Assembly: GCA_948469885.1 (NCBI GenBank) | Contig: CAOKMT010000004.1 | Location: 56,281-120,280, forward strand | From: an uncultured Sporosarcina sp. | GTDB lineage: Bacteria > Bacillota > Bacilli > Bacillales_A > Planococcaceae | DNA: 64,000 bases | Direction: 5' to 3' | Shown: in pieces, positions 7,981-17,600 of the stretch | How the letters are laid out: the number at the start of each line of letters is the position of its first letter | Position numbering within the stretch: position 1 is the first letter of the stretch | The notes under the pieces: model-generated | What the model was told of the DNA's origin: nothing | The model's database searches: none | What the model saw: only the letters and a program-made list of their open reading frames with translations | Translations under genes and position numbers: made by a program

Positions 7981-9258
7981 TTACATATAAGAAGGTAAAA
8001 ACAAAACTACTTGAGGGAAAATAATTAATAATAATATAGTAAACAATAAAACAAAAATAAAGGGTATGGATCCTATAAGTACCTTTTGAACTGGTACCTT
8101 CGAGTGTTGACTCGTTATAAATAAATTCATACCAACAGGTGGGGTGACCAAACCAATTTCAAGTAGAATTACGACTACTACCCCAAACCAAATCGGATCA
8201 AAACCTAGCGAGACAATCAAGGGATGGACCAATGGCAAAGTCAATAATAAAAGTCCAATGCTTTCCATAAACATTCCCAACACAAGATAAATTAGAATAA
8301 TTATAAGAAGGACACTTAAATTGGAAAGATTACTTTCAGATATTGAAGTTATGATTTTATGACCAACCCTTGTCATTGTAAGATAATAACTAAAAACATG
8401 GGCTCCAACAATGATAAAGAAAATCATACCGGTTTGTTTTATAGTTTCCATCAGGGCATCAATTATTTTTTTTGTAGTAAGTCTTCTTATGATCAATCCT
8501 ATTATAAGTGCCCCTAATGCACCGATTGCTGCTGCTTCAGTTGGTGTTCCAATGCCAAAATAAATAAAAATTAAAATTGAAGCAATTAATGCAACTGATG
8601 GCCAAATATAACCAAGCGATTTCCATCTTTCATTCCATGTATATTTTTCAGTCTTACTATTTTGTTTCAATCCAACAATAAATACAGTAAGACATAATAA
8701 AAGGGCTAGTAAAATTCCTGGTAAAACTCCTGCCATAAGCAATTTTCCAATTGAGGTTTCCGTTTGGATCCCATATAAAATTAGGAGTATACTCGGTGGA
8801 ATTAAAGCTGCCAATGTTCCAGAAGATGAAGCAACTAGACCTGCTGAAAAGGAATCTGAGTAATTCGATTTAATCATTTTAGGAACTGCGATTTGGGACA
8901 TCACAGAGGTAGCAGCAGTGCTGGAACCAGAAAGTGCACCAAAGCCGGCACTTGCAAAAATTGTTGCGATTCCGGCTCCTCCGGGTATATGACCAACCCA
9001 CTTTAGTACAGTATCAAACAAGTCATCTGCGATTTCACTTTTAGAAATAAAATGTGCCATTAAGATAAATAACGGTAACGCGCTAAAAGTAAAGTCATTA
9101 ACGCTTCTGTATGCCGATGAAGATAAAATACCATGTAAAGAATCGAAACCACCAGTGGCGAAAATTCCAAAAGATCCTACAAAAAGTAACACAAAGGCAA
9201 TTGGTAATCCGATAAATAATAAAAAGAATAGTAAAAGCAAGCTAAATGTTAGCAGCAA
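7981..9258 (-). CDS. TRAP transporter large permease (DctM)
   Basis: 425 residues, hydrophobic throughout with about a dozen predicted helices, the usual size for the DctM subunit, which forms the Na+-driven translocation channel. Family segments are visible, including GGAGIATIFASAGFGALSGS near residue 95, IPPSILLILYG near 155 and LVTPPVGMNLF near 380. The start is TTG at 9258 with GGGGG nine bases ahead. It lies downstream of dctQ (55 bp) and dctP on the same strand, so the three make a complete tripartite importer for a small carboxylate-containing solute. Confidence 0.92.
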   Translation of the reverse strand: MLLTFSLLLLFFLLFIGLPIAFVLLFVGSFGIFATGGFDSLHGILSSSAYRSVNDFTFSALPLFILMAHFISKSEIADDLFDTVLKWVGHIPGGAGIATIFASAGFGALSGSSTAATSVMSQIAVPKMIKSNYSDSFSAGLVASSSGTLAALIPPSILLILYGIQTETSIGKLLMAGVLPGILLALLLCLTVFIVGLKQNSKTEKYTWNERWKSLGYIWPSVALIASILIFIYFGIGTPTEAAAIGALGALIIGLIIRRLTTKKIIDALMETIKQTGMIFFIIVGAHVFSYYLTMTRVGHKIITSISESNLSNLSVLLIIILIYLVLGMFMESIGLLLLTLPLVHPLIVSLGFDPIWFGVVVVILLEIGLVTPPVGMNLFITSQHSKVPVQKVLIGSIPFIFVLLFTILLLIIFPQVVLFLPSYM

Positions 9259-9313
9259 TCAATGCAACCCCCTATCTTTTGCGATATTATTATGAACAAA
9301 TAAATTTATTAAC

Positions 9314-9823
9314 TCATGTACCCATGTTTTTTTGATTTGTGCGTTCGGTTATTATGTTTATAAGATTTACTATTAGTCTTATAGCCATCAAAAATAAACC
9401 AAGAGAAATAATCATCAAAGCGGGGGCGAGAGGATAGCTAAGAAGGCTTGTAGATTCTATGCCCTTTTCGAAGTACTCAATGCCTTTTAGCAAATTGCTA
9501 TAACTCAAAACAGCTACTGCAATTAAGGCCAGTATTTTGCTAAACAGCTCAAGCGGTTTTTTTAATAGATTTGGAATCTTATTTTCAAAGAACTCTACAC
9601 TAACATGGGCCTTTTCCTTCAAGGTGTAACCGATTCCAAAATATACAATTACAACCATTAAGTACTCGCCTGTTATTTCCAGTGTTCCTTGAATAGGATT
9701 ATTAAATACTGATCTAGAAAAGACGTCTAGGAAAACTAATATCATCATTAATAGAAGTGTACCGGCAGCAATATAAGCTAAAAATGTGTCAGTCTTATCG
9801 ATCAATTTATTTAACGTTTTCAT
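9314..9823 (-). CDS. TRAP transporter small permease (DctQ)
   Basis: 169 residues from ATG at 9823, preceded by AAAAGGGGATG; an upstream in-frame start at 9856 has no ribosome site. Four membrane helices are seen (about 13-33, 45-63, 85-105, 125-148), the DctQ pattern, with the helix-2/3 stretch ITGEYLMVVIVYFGIGYTLK. DctQ couples the periplasmic binding protein to the DctM channel. It is placed between the binding-protein and DctM genes. Confidence 0.9.
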   Translation of the reverse strand: MKTLNKLIDKTDTFLAYIAAGTLLLMMILVFLDVFSRSVFNNPIQGTLEITGEYLMVVIVYFGIGYTLKEKAHVSVEFFENKIPNLLKKPLELFSKILALIAVAVLSYSNLLKGIEYFEKGIESTSLLSYPLAPALMIISLGLFLMAIRLIVNLINIITERTNQKNMGT

Positions 9824-10006
9824 GTCCAAACATCCCCTTTTAAAATAGATCAACAATAATAAAACTAGTGATAAAGTGACAGGATGCTACTTCGGAATTA
9901 AAACAAACCTCGTGTAAGATTTAATGAACTCTAATATAAAAGATTTATTGTAAATAGTGTGTATAAATTATAGTAAGATTACATTTTAGAAAGAGCTTAC
10001 CGAGTA

Positions 10007-10045
10007 TTTGCTCCCAATCGTATTGTTTGTACGTTTGGGAGCAAA
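10007..10045. terminator. Hairpin between dctP and dctQ
   Basis: TTTGCTCCCAA (10007-10017) pairs with TTGGGAGCAAA (10035-10045) over a 17-base loop. It sits in the 304-bp gap between the dctP stop (10128) and dctQ (9823), with A/T-rich tails on both sides. A partial terminator here would make more binding protein than membrane subunits, a usual arrangement. The rest of the gap shows nothing recognisable. Confidence 0.55.
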
Positions 10046-10127
10046 AATTGTCCATAATGGTGTAATAACTTAGACGTAGAAGATTGAATCATGGGAACTG
10101 AATTATCATTTCTAGCTCCACATTATA

Positions 10128-11171
10128 TTATCGAAGTGCTTCCACCTCTTGTTGAAACCTTTCAAGAACTTTATTAAATTGTTCACTATCCAATTTTTCT
10201 AGTAGTTTATCAGTAAAATCTTGGTAAAATTTCTCCCATTCTTTTTTTTCACTTTTTGAAGGCTCATACACAGTTATCCCTTCTTCGGCTAAACGTTTAG
10301 CTACTGCAATGTACTCGTCATTATAAACTTCAGGGAAAACCTCGATTATTTCTAAAGAAGCTTTTTCAAATGCCTCTTGTACATCTTTGGGTAATCCTTG
10401 GTAAACGTCTTCATTCATAACTAGCCCAAAAGCTGTTGCGCCGAATCCTAGATTGTTAGTCGCATACTTTAACTTTTCAACTACGCCGTATCCTTCTATA
10501 TCCATGTGATAAGAATGAACACCTTCAACTACTCCTCTGTCTAGCGAAGAAAACAAGTCAGATACAGGAATAGTAACCGGAGAGGCACCTATAAAGTCTA
10601 GACTTTCAGTTTTAAGACCTCCTCCAGCTCTTAGTTTTAACCCTTTCAAATCAGCAGGTACTTTTACTTCTTTTCCATCTGTATAGATATCATATGGTGA
10701 TGATGTCATTGTAAATATGGGCCTTACACCATTATTCAAGAAGTCTTCTTCAAGCATCGGGCTTTCCTGGCTTATTTTGAAATAGGCAAGTGATCCTTCA
10801 TAGGTATTTTCAAATAGTCCCGGTATTCCAAATAAACTTTCGCTTAGTTTCATTTCGCTAGGCACATATGCGGGAGTGATAAAAGCTATATCGACTGTTT
10901 TATCAGCTGCTAGTCCAAACAAATCAGGAGCCGCTCCCATTTGCCCGGCTGGGAAGTAATCAAATTGAACTTTTCCATCTGTTAGTTCAGTCACTCTATC
11001 CATTAATTTTTCCTCAACATGTTCACTAAAGATGTGCTGAGTCGGTACGAAGCTTGCTAGGGATAAAGTAATAGTCTCATCACTTCCATTTGTATCACTA
11101 GAATCGGAACTACATCCAGCAACAAAAAGCAATGTAATTATAGCAAGATAAGTAAAAAAATTTTTCTTCAT
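10128..11171 (-). CDS. TRAP transporter substrate-binding protein (DctP), lipoprotein
   Basis: 347 residues from ATG at 11171 (GAAAGGATG upstream; the ATG at 11189 lacks spacing). Lipobox LFVAGC near residue 20, then a DctP domain with LKGLKLRAGGG near 175, carrying the conserved arginine that binds the ligand carboxylate, and DRGVVEGVHSY near 208. Being a lipoprotein is normal for Gram-positive DctP. It is a paralogue of the orphan binding protein at 34722 (shared ASPV.I.VS and YLNNGVRPIF-like stretches). Ligand unknown. Confidence 0.92.
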   Translation of the reverse strand: MKKNFFTYLAIITLLFVAGCSSDSSDTNGSDETITLSLASFVPTQHIFSEHVEEKLMDRVTELTDGKVQFDYFPAGQMGAAPDLFGLAADKTVDIAFITPAYVPSEMKLSESLFGIPGLFENTYEGSLAYFKISQESPMLEEDFLNNGVRPIFTMTSSPYDIYTDGKEVKVPADLKGLKLRAGGGLKTESLDFIGASPVTIPVSDLFSSLDRGVVEGVHSYHMDIEGYGVVEKLKYATNNLGFGATAFGLVMNEDVYQGLPKDVQEAFEKASLEIIEVFPEVYNDEYIAVAKRLAEEGITVYEPSKSEKKEWEKFYQDFTDKLLEKLDSEQFNKVLERFQQEVEALR

Positions 11172-12017
11172 TTTGATACATCCTTTCATAAGTGAGTTTT
11201 TCTTCAGACTTTATTTGGGTCTAACTACGTATCCATTAAAATTTCATCACCCCCAATACTTTACAATTCTATAAATAATCTAATGACTTACCAGTTGGTC
11301 CGTGACAAACCTTACGTCAGTTATCTATTTAGGATGGCATCGAAAGTGAAGAGGTTTTAAAGCTTTGAAGGAAAACTAGTTTTCTATAACTACGAATGAT
11401 AGCGCTTACACAGAATGAGTATTCTATAAGAAATTAGAAAAGGAAAATCTGTAAACTTACTTTAAAAGTATAGTTTAAAAATAGTCTCTTTCGAACTGTG
11501 TAATTAAACTTGGTTTTTTAAACGAAATGTACATTGTTGGTATTCCAAACTATAAGTAAATGAAGTTCTCTTGTCAATTGACATTTTAGATGATTCGGAA
11601 AAATCTAAAATAATTAGTTGTGTAGTTATGAATAACTTTGAAAAATTTACAGTTATAAAATTAGGAAATCGAAAGAATTAAAACAAGCTAATTGTGAGCC
11701 AGGCTTTGGGTTGGAGCCATTTTCTTGGTAGTTTAAAAGTTGTCAGACAAGAATTGTCCTTCTTGAAACATTGCTGTTGTATTAGAAATACTAATTAACA
11801 GCTTAAATATAATTAAATATACCTTAATCAAAATGTGTTTTAGAATGTGGTGAAGATACAGAATATTCTATCACCTGATGTGATCAATCTTTAGCTTAGT
11901 GTTCAAAGCAGAAGAATGGAATATTCAACTAGTTCCTGATTCAGCCTAAATGAAATTTAGCTTTTCTAGATGGAGAAAAAACTTGAAGAATTTCAATTTG
12001 AGAAGGAGGTTTTGAAA
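11172..12017. other. 846-bp intergenic region between divergent TRAP and acetoin operons
   Basis: No coding region is convincing. The stretch is AT-rich and must hold the promoters of both divergent operons. A clear inverted repeat, ATTTTAGAT / AATCTAAAAT, spans 11583-11611 and is a candidate operator. I looked for the GG-N10-GC sigma-54 signature typical of aco operons under AcoR and found no good match. Confidence 0.5.
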
Positions 12018-12791
12018 ATGTTAAAAAAAGTAGCACTCATCACAGGAGCAGGTCGGGGGATAGGAAAAGCACTCGCGTTAAGGCTGGCCAAGGATGGTTT
12101 TAATGTCGTTATCAATGATATTAATAAAAATGATGCTCAAAAGGTAGCAGAAGAAATAAAGAGATTGGGAGGAAAAAGTTTAGCAATTGTAGCAGACGTG
12201 AGCAAAAAAGATGAAGTGTATGGAATGGTTACTGAAGTTGTTCAAGAATTCGATCGATTAGATGTCATGATTTCAAATGCTGGTATTGCCCATGTGAGGA
12301 AGATTCACGATATTACATCGGAAGAGTTGGAGAAAATGTTCCAAATAAATGTATTTGGTGTTTTTTATTGTCTTCAAGCTGCGTCTGAACAAATGATGAG
12401 GCAAGGTGGCGGAAAAATTATAAATGCAGCTAGTGTTGCAGGTCGGAGAGGTGCTGCTAATCTGAGTCATTATTCAGGCACGAAATTTGCGGTTGTTGGG
12501 TTTACGCAGGCGGCAGCTCAAGAGTTAGCTCCTCACGGCATCACAGTCAATGCTTACTGTCCAGGGATTGTAGATACGGATATGTGGAAGGAGATTGATA
12601 GAGGATTTGGTTATTATTTGAATTTAAAGGAAGGGGAAGCAATGGAGGACTCGATTCGCAAAAAAGTGAGTCTTGGGCGAGCGGAAACGCCTAAGGATAT
12701 TGAAGGAATAGTGTCCTATTTAGCTTCTGATGAATCTGATTACATGACAGGACAATCCATCGTTATTGATGGTGGAATGGTTTTCCCATAA
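12018..12791 (+). CDS. budC: Acetoin/diacetyl reductase-like SDR (2,3-butanediol dehydrogenase)
   Basis: 257 residues from ATG at 12018 behind AGAAGGAGG; the upstream start at 11970 has none. Classical short-chain dehydrogenase: cofactor motif TGAGRGIGKALA near residue 10, NAG near 88, catalytic Ser-Tyr-Lys in AASVAGRRGAANLSHYSGTK near 138-157. The substrate segment PGIVDTDMWKEIDRGFG and the GEAM motif are hallmarks of acetoin reductases. It heads the operon encoding the acetoin dehydrogenase complex, so it probably oxidises 2,3-butanediol to acetoin, which the complex then cleaves. The gene symbol is by motif and context. Confidence 0.8.
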   Translation: MLKKVALITGAGRGIGKALALRLAKDGFNVVINDINKNDAQKVAEEIKRLGGKSLAIVADVSKKDEVYGMVTEVVQEFDRLDVMISNAGIAHVRKIHDITSEELEKMFQINVFGVFYCLQAASEQMMRQGGGKIINAASVAGRRGAANLSHYSGTKFAVVGFTQAAAQELAPHGITVNAYCPGIVDTDMWKEIDRGFGYYLNLKEGEAMEDSIRKKVSLGRAETPKDIEGIVSYLASDESDYMTGQSIVIDGGMVFP

Positions 12792-12844
12792 TCATTTGAT
12801 TTAATGAACAATAATTTTTAATAGAAAAGCAAGGAGGAAAGGAA

Positions 12845-13822
12845 ATGTCGACTCAAATTGGAAACTTAGATCAAGATAAGTTGCTTCAAATTTATTATCA
12901 AATGAATCTAATACGCGAATTTGAAATGGAGATAGAAAAACAATTCATGAGAGGGAAGTTATACGGAACGATGCATCTATGTATAGGTCAAGAAGGGACA
13001 GCTGTCGGGGCGATAGCTGCATTGGAGCCTGAAGACAAAATCACAAGCACACATAGAGGACATGGACTGAGCATTGCCAAAGAAACAGACATAAACCTGA
13101 TGATGGCTGAGTTATATGGAAAAGCAACCGGGATAAGCAAAGGAAAAGGCGGTTCAATGCATTTAGCAGATCTGGATGTTGGTAATTTGGGGGCAAATGG
13201 GATTCTGGGAGCGGGACAAGCGCATGCAGTTGGTGCGGCCCTTACTTCCAAAATGAGAGATTTAGGTTATGTTGTCATCACGTTTTTTGGAGATGGGGCA
13301 AGTAATGAGGGAGCTGTCCACGAATCGATGAACCTTGCAGCGGTTTGGGAGCTACCGGTTATCTTCTTTTGCGAAAATAATCAATACGGTATGTCGGGCT
13401 CAGTAAAAGATATGACTAAAATCGAAAATATTGCCGATCGAGCGGTTGCGTATGGGATGCCAGGCCATATCGTCAATGGTTCGGATGTTTTAGAAGTGAT
13501 GAAAGTCACTCAACAAGCAGTGGAAAGAGCTCGAAAAGGAGAAGGCCCGACTCTGATTGAAGCAAAAACATACCGATGGAAAGGACATTCGAAATCAGAT
13601 CCAAAAAAATATCGTACATCGGATGAAGAAAAAGAATGGATTGATGAAAGAGATCCGATCGTATTATTCCGAAACAAGCTAATAGAAGACGGAGTACTGA
13701 ATGAGGAACAAGAAAAGAAGATTTTACAAAAAGTTAAAAAGGCAATAGAGGGCGCGGTCGAATTTGCGGAAGATAGTCCGGAACCTTCTATCGAATCACT
13801 TGAAGAAGACGTTTATGCATAA
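12845..13822 (+). CDS. acoA: Acetoin dehydrogenase E1 component, alpha subunit
   Basis: 325 residues. Thiamine-diphosphate-binding motif GDGASNEGAVHE through ENN lies near residues 147-180, and the family N-terminal segment MNLIREFEMEIE is present. Start ATG at 12845 follows AGGAGGAAAGG. With the AcoB product it cleaves acetoin to acetaldehyde and transfers the hydroxyethyl/acetyl unit to the AcoC lipoyl group. A pyruvate or branched-chain dehydrogenase E1 is the alternative; the flanking acetoin-reductase-like SDR and short E1 alpha support acetoin. Confidence 0.85.
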   Translation: MSTQIGNLDQDKLLQIYYQMNLIREFEMEIEKQFMRGKLYGTMHLCIGQEGTAVGAIAALEPEDKITSTHRGHGLSIAKETDINLMMAELYGKATGISKGKGGSMHLADLDVGNLGANGILGAGQAHAVGAALTSKMRDLGYVVITFFGDGASNEGAVHESMNLAAVWELPVIFFCENNQYGMSGSVKDMTKIENIADRAVAYGMPGHIVNGSDVLEVMKVTQQAVERARKGEGPTLIEAKTYRWKGHSKSDPKKYRTSDEEKEWIDERDPIVLFRNKLIEDGVLNEEQEKKILQKVKKAIEGAVEFAEDSPEPSIESLEEDVYA

Positions 13823-13849
13823 TTCAGGTCGGAAAGGGAGGTAGGATTC

Positions 13850-14833
13850 ATGAGAGAAATAACTTTTCAACAAGCCATTCGAGAATCGATGAGTCAAGAG
13901 ATGCGAGAGAATGAATTAGTCTATCTTATGGGGGAGGATATTGGAGTATACGGGGGCGCTTTTGGCGTCACGAATGGGATGATTGGGGAATTTGGAAAGG
14001 AACGGATCAGAGATACTCCAATTTCAGAGATTGGTTTTACTGGTGCAGCAGTAGGTTCTGCTATAACTGGTATGAGACCCATTGTGGAGATCCAATTCTC
14101 AGATTTCTTACTCGTGACAATTGACCAATTGGTGAACCAAGCGGCCAAGATGCGCTATATGTTTGGAGGAAAAGGAAAGGTTCCTATGGTTTTACGAACA
14201 CCGAACGGCTCCGGCTTAGGCTTTGCTGCTCAACATTCCCAGAGCTTGGAAGCATGGCTTGCTCATATTCCAGGTTTGAAAGTGGTACAACCCTCTACGC
14301 CGTACGATGCAAAAGGTTTATTAAAGGCTGCCATGGATGAAGATAATACAGTCGTTTTTTTCGAACATAAAATGCTATATGGAATGAAAGGTGAAGTGCC
14401 TGAAGAAGCTTATTCTATACCGCTCGGCAAGGCAGATGTTAAAAGGGAAGGTCAAGACGTCACGATTATTGCCACGTCCATTATGGTTCAACGATCACTG
14501 GAAGCGGCTGTTCAGCTAGAGAGCGAAGGGATTAGTTGTGAAGTTATTGACCCACGTACACTGCTACCTTTGGATGAAGAAACAATAATAGAGTCTGTAA
14601 AGAAAACGGGTCGAGCGGTTGTTGTGCATGAGGCAGTAAAAAGAGGTGGTTTTGGCGGAGAAATTGCTAGTGTAATCCAAGAAAGTGAAGCATTTGATTA
14701 TTTGGATGCACCAATCCAAAGATTAGGGGGGCGCTTCATTCCTATTCCATACAACCCGGAATTGGAAAAAAACTCCGTCCCGCAAGTTGCAGATATAATT
14801 GAAGGAGTAAAAGCTACAATATATCGAAGCTAG
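13850..14833 (+). CDS. acoB: Acetoin dehydrogenase E1 component, beta subunit
   Basis: 327 residues, transketolase-like pyrimidine-binding domain (about 4-180) and C-terminal transketolase domain (about 195-320). [16 protein letters not shown] near residue 28 and the EIQFSDF segment near 84 are typical of E1 beta subunits. Start ATG at 13850 follows AAAGGGAGG, 27 bp after acoA. It forms the heterotetrameric E1 with the acoA product. Confidence 0.88.
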   Translation: MREITFQQAIRESMSQEMRENELVYLMGEDIGVYGGAFGVTNGMIGEFGKERIRDTPISEIGFTGAAVGSAITGMRPIVEIQFSDFLLVTIDQLVNQAAKMRYMFGGKGKVPMVLRTPNGSGLGFAAQHSQSLEAWLAHIPGLKVVQPSTPYDAKGLLKAAMDEDNTVVFFEHKMLYGMKGEVPEEAYSIPLGKADVKREGQDVTIIATSIMVQRSLEAAVQLESEGISCEVIDPRTLLPLDEETIIESVKKTGRAVVVHEAVKRGGFGGEIASVIQESEAFDYLDAPIQRLGGRFIPIPYNPELEKNSVPQVADIIEGVKATIYRS

Positions 14834-14850
14834 GAAAGGAGGACTTAATA

Positions 14851-16161
14851 TTGGCTAATGAAGTATTCATGCCCAAGCTGGGTGCTTCCATGGAAAGTGG
14901 AACAATTCTGCAATGGTTTAAAGAGGAAGGCGAGTCTATATCAGAGGGCGAAATGCTATTTGAAGTGATGACAGATAAAGTAAATATTGAAATAGAAGCT
15001 GATTCAACAGGGGTTTTATTGAAAAAGCTTTATGAGGTAAACGATGAAGTGCCAGTAAATCAAGTGATTGCATACATTGGTCAGAAGACTGAAGATGTTG
15101 AAGGATTAATGAAAGAAAGTTTGGAAGATGAACGTGATAAAACTCCAAATGATAACAAAGAAGATCATAATTTAATGCCTTTTAAAGAAAGAGAAAAAAT
15201 TCGAGCTACGCCAGCGGCAAGAAAGCAAGCTCGAGATTATCAGATAGAGCTTAATGAAATTGTAGGAACAGGTCCGAGGGGAAGAATTCAGCTCGACGAC
15301 GTGAAAGAATTTGTAAATAAACTGGAGCCGGATGTTAAAGTTACGCCGCTCGCTACAAAAATAGCAAAAGCGGAACAAATCAATTTGGATGAAATTAAAG
15401 GGTCAGGTGTACAAGGAAAGATTATGAGCGAGGATGTTCGCCCTCAAAGATCTAGGGTCGGCGAAGAACGACGAGAAGAACGAATTCAGATGAAAGGTAT
15501 ACGAAAAGTGATATCACAGAGAATGATTGAAAGCGCCTTCACTGCTCCACATGCGACAATTACAACAGAAGTAGACATGTCAGCTATAAAAGAAATGAGA
15601 CAAGAGCTGCTACCAAGGATTGAAGAACAAATAGGGGAGCGAATCTCTTACACAGAGATTATTATGAAAGCTGTTGGTTTAATGTTAAAGAAACACCGGA
15701 TTATCAACTCTTCATTGCAAGATGATTATATCATTTTGCACCCTAATGTGAATATTGGGCTTGCGGTTGCAGCACCCGACGGATTGGTGGTGCCCGTCAT
15801 AAAAGAATGTGATCAAAGAGGATTGACAGAATTAACTGAGGTAACCAAAGGGGTTACCCGATTAGCGAGAGAGAATAAGTTAAATCTCGATCAAATGAGT
15901 GGAAGTACTTTTACTATTAGTAATCTAGGAATGTATGCAATTGATGCATTTTCGCCGATTATCAATCAACCAGAGTCAGCAATCCTTGGTGTGGGGAGAA
16001 TATTGGAAAAACCCGTGGGAGTAGCAGGGACTATTGTACTTCGACCTATGATGGCGCTAAGTTTATCGTTTGATCACCGGATAATAGATGGAGCTCCCGC
16101 TGCTGCTTTTCTCACAGAACTAAAAGAAACATTAGAGAAACCAATCGTCATGTTGGCGTAA
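14851..16161 (+). CDS. acoC: Acetoin dehydrogenase E2 (dihydrolipoamide acetyltransferase), two E3-binding-like segments
   Basis: 436 residues from TTG at 14851 with AAAGGAGGAC upstream. Domain order: lipoyl domain (about 1-78; lipoylated Lys43 in VMTDKVNIE), charged linker, then two similar peripheral-subunit-binding segments at about 118-153 (RATPAARKQARDYQIELNEI) and 164-197 (VTPLATKIAKAEQINLDEI), then the catalytic acetyltransferase domain with SFDHRIIDG near 410. One binding domain is usual; two suggests either a duplicated E3/E1 docking site or one that has decayed. The enzyme moves the acetyl group to CoA. Confidence 0.88.
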   Translation: MANEVFMPKLGASMESGTILQWFKEEGESISEGEMLFEVMTDKVNIEIEADSTGVLLKKLYEVNDEVPVNQVIAYIGQKTEDVEGLMKESLEDERDKTPNDNKEDHNLMPFKEREKIRATPAARKQARDYQIELNEIVGTGPRGRIQLDDVKEFVNKLEPDVKVTPLATKIAKAEQINLDEIKGSGVQGKIMSEDVRPQRSRVGEERREERIQMKGIRKVISQRMIESAFTAPHATITTEVDMSAIKEMRQELLPRIEEQIGERISYTEIIMKAVGLMLKKHRIINSSLQDDYIILHPNVNIGLAVAAPDGLVVPVIKECDQRGLTELTEVTKGVTRLARENKLNLDQMSGSTFTISNLGMYAIDAFSPIINQPESAILGVGRILEKPVGVAGTIVLRPMMALSLSFDHRIIDGAPAAAFLTELKETLEKPIVMLA

Positions 16162-16175
16162 GGAGAGGGTTTAGA

Positions 16176-17564
16176 ATGAAACAGTTTGATATAGCCGTGT
16201 TAGGAGGTGGCCCAGGGGGTTACGTTGCTGCCATTCGAGCTGCTAAAGAAGGCCAGTCAGTTGTTCTGATTGAAGCGGATGAACTTGGTGGAACCTGTTT
16301 AAACCGGGGTTGCATACCTTCTAAAACTTTACTTAAACAAGCTGAAGTTGTGAACGATATTAAAAAGTTTGAAAAATGGGGAGTCAAAACTAACGGTCTC
16401 CAATTTTCTTTGGAACAAATGATGGGACGTAAAGACCAAGTGATCCATCAGCTAAGAAGAGGGATATCGTCACTTTTAAATGCAAACAAAATTGAAGTGT
16501 ATCGTGGCTTCGGAACGATACAACAAGATTGTTCAATTGACATTAATCTAGGTGATGATCAGAAAAAGATACATGCTGACCGTATAATAATCGCAACAGG
16601 TTCAAGACCGTTAATACCTAATATCCCAGGTCTTGATCAATGTAACGTTTACACAAGTGATACGATTTTTGACATCAATGAAATTCCAAACTCTTTAATG
16701 ATCATTGGAGGAGGGGTCATCGGGGTCGAATTTGCTTGTATATTTGCAAGTTTGAATGTAAAAGTGACAATTGTTGAAACAGAAGATAGAATCATTTCTT
16801 CCGAAGATGATGAGGCTTCTGCTGAGCTACGTAAATCCTTGGAAAGACAGGGGATTGAAATTCTCACTGATCATGAAGTGATTTCATTATCCGATAGCGA
16901 TATTGAATTTAAAGCTATTATAAAAGATAGTGATGGAAATAAGAAAAAACTAATTGCTGAAAAGGTGTTACTTGCGGTCGGAAGAGTGCCGAATACGAAA
17001 GGTTTAGAGAACCTAAACTTAGAGATGAAGGGACCTTTCATCAAAGTGAATCATAAGATGGAAACGAGTCAATTGAATGTTTATGCGGTGGGAGATGTGA
17101 TTGGCGGACTGCAGTTGGCCCATGTTGCAAGTGCTGAAGGGATTATTGCCGCTATGAATGCTGGGGGAGAACAAGTAGAAAGAGATGATTATTTCAGGGT
17201 GGTTCCTCGCTGTATTTATACATTCCCTCAAGTAGCTTCCGTCGGTTATACGGAGTCAGAAGCGGAAAACTTAGGGTATCACGTAAAAAAAGTCAAATTT
17301 CCATTACAAGCTAATGGGAAGGCTTTGGCGATGGGAGAAGATGAAGGATTCATTAAAGTGATTTCGGAAGAGCAATATGGTGAAGTTTTAGGCGTCGTCA
17401 TTGTAGGGACTCAAGCGACTGAAATCATTTCCGAAGCTTCTTCATATATATTCCTAGAAGGGACGGTTGAAGAGCTTTCCAAGATGATTCACCCACATCC
17501 TTCATTATCAGAAGGGTTTTTCGAGAGTGCTAATGCCCTGATGGGGAATAGCATCCATATGTAA
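16176..17564 (+). CDS. acoL: Dihydrolipoyl dehydrogenase (E3) of the acetoin complex
   Basis: 462 residues. FAD motif GGGPGGYVAA near residue 10, redox disulfide GGTCLNRGCIPSK (Cys41, Cys46), NAD motif IGGGVIGVEFA near 180, and the C-terminal HPHPSLSEGF carrying the catalytic His-Glu pair. It reoxidises the E2 lipoamide with NAD+. The start ATG at 16176 follows AAGGAGAGGG, 14 bp after acoC. Being the fourth gene of the aco cluster gives the symbol. Confidence 0.92.
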   Translation: MKQFDIAVLGGGPGGYVAAIRAAKEGQSVVLIEADELGGTCLNRGCIPSKTLLKQAEVVNDIKKFEKWGVKTNGLQFSLEQMMGRKDQVIHQLRRGISSLLNANKIEVYRGFGTIQQDCSIDINLGDDQKKIHADRIIIATGSRPLIPNIPGLDQCNVYTSDTIFDINEIPNSLMIIGGGVIGVEFACIFASLNVKVTIVETEDRIISSEDDEASAELRKSLERQGIEILTDHEVISLSDSDIEFKAIIKDSDGNKKKLIAEKVLLAVGRVPNTKGLENLNLEMKGPFIKVNHKMETSQLNVYAVGDVIGGLQLAHVASAEGIIAAMNAGGEQVERDDYFRVVPRCIYTFPQVASVGYTESEAENLGYHVKKVKFPLQANGKALAMGEDEGFIKVISEEQYGEVLGVVIVGTQATEIISEASSYIFLEGTVEELSKMIHPHPSLSEGFFESANALMGNSIHM

Positions 17565-17600
17565 AAGAACTATCAATTGAAGAGTAGGAGGACTGCACTG

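Noticed and set aside
11700-12017. Possible sigma-54 promoter for the acetoin operon
   Set aside because: Candidates such as TTGGAGCC...TTGG and CTTGAAACATTGC do not keep the GG-N10-GC spacing.
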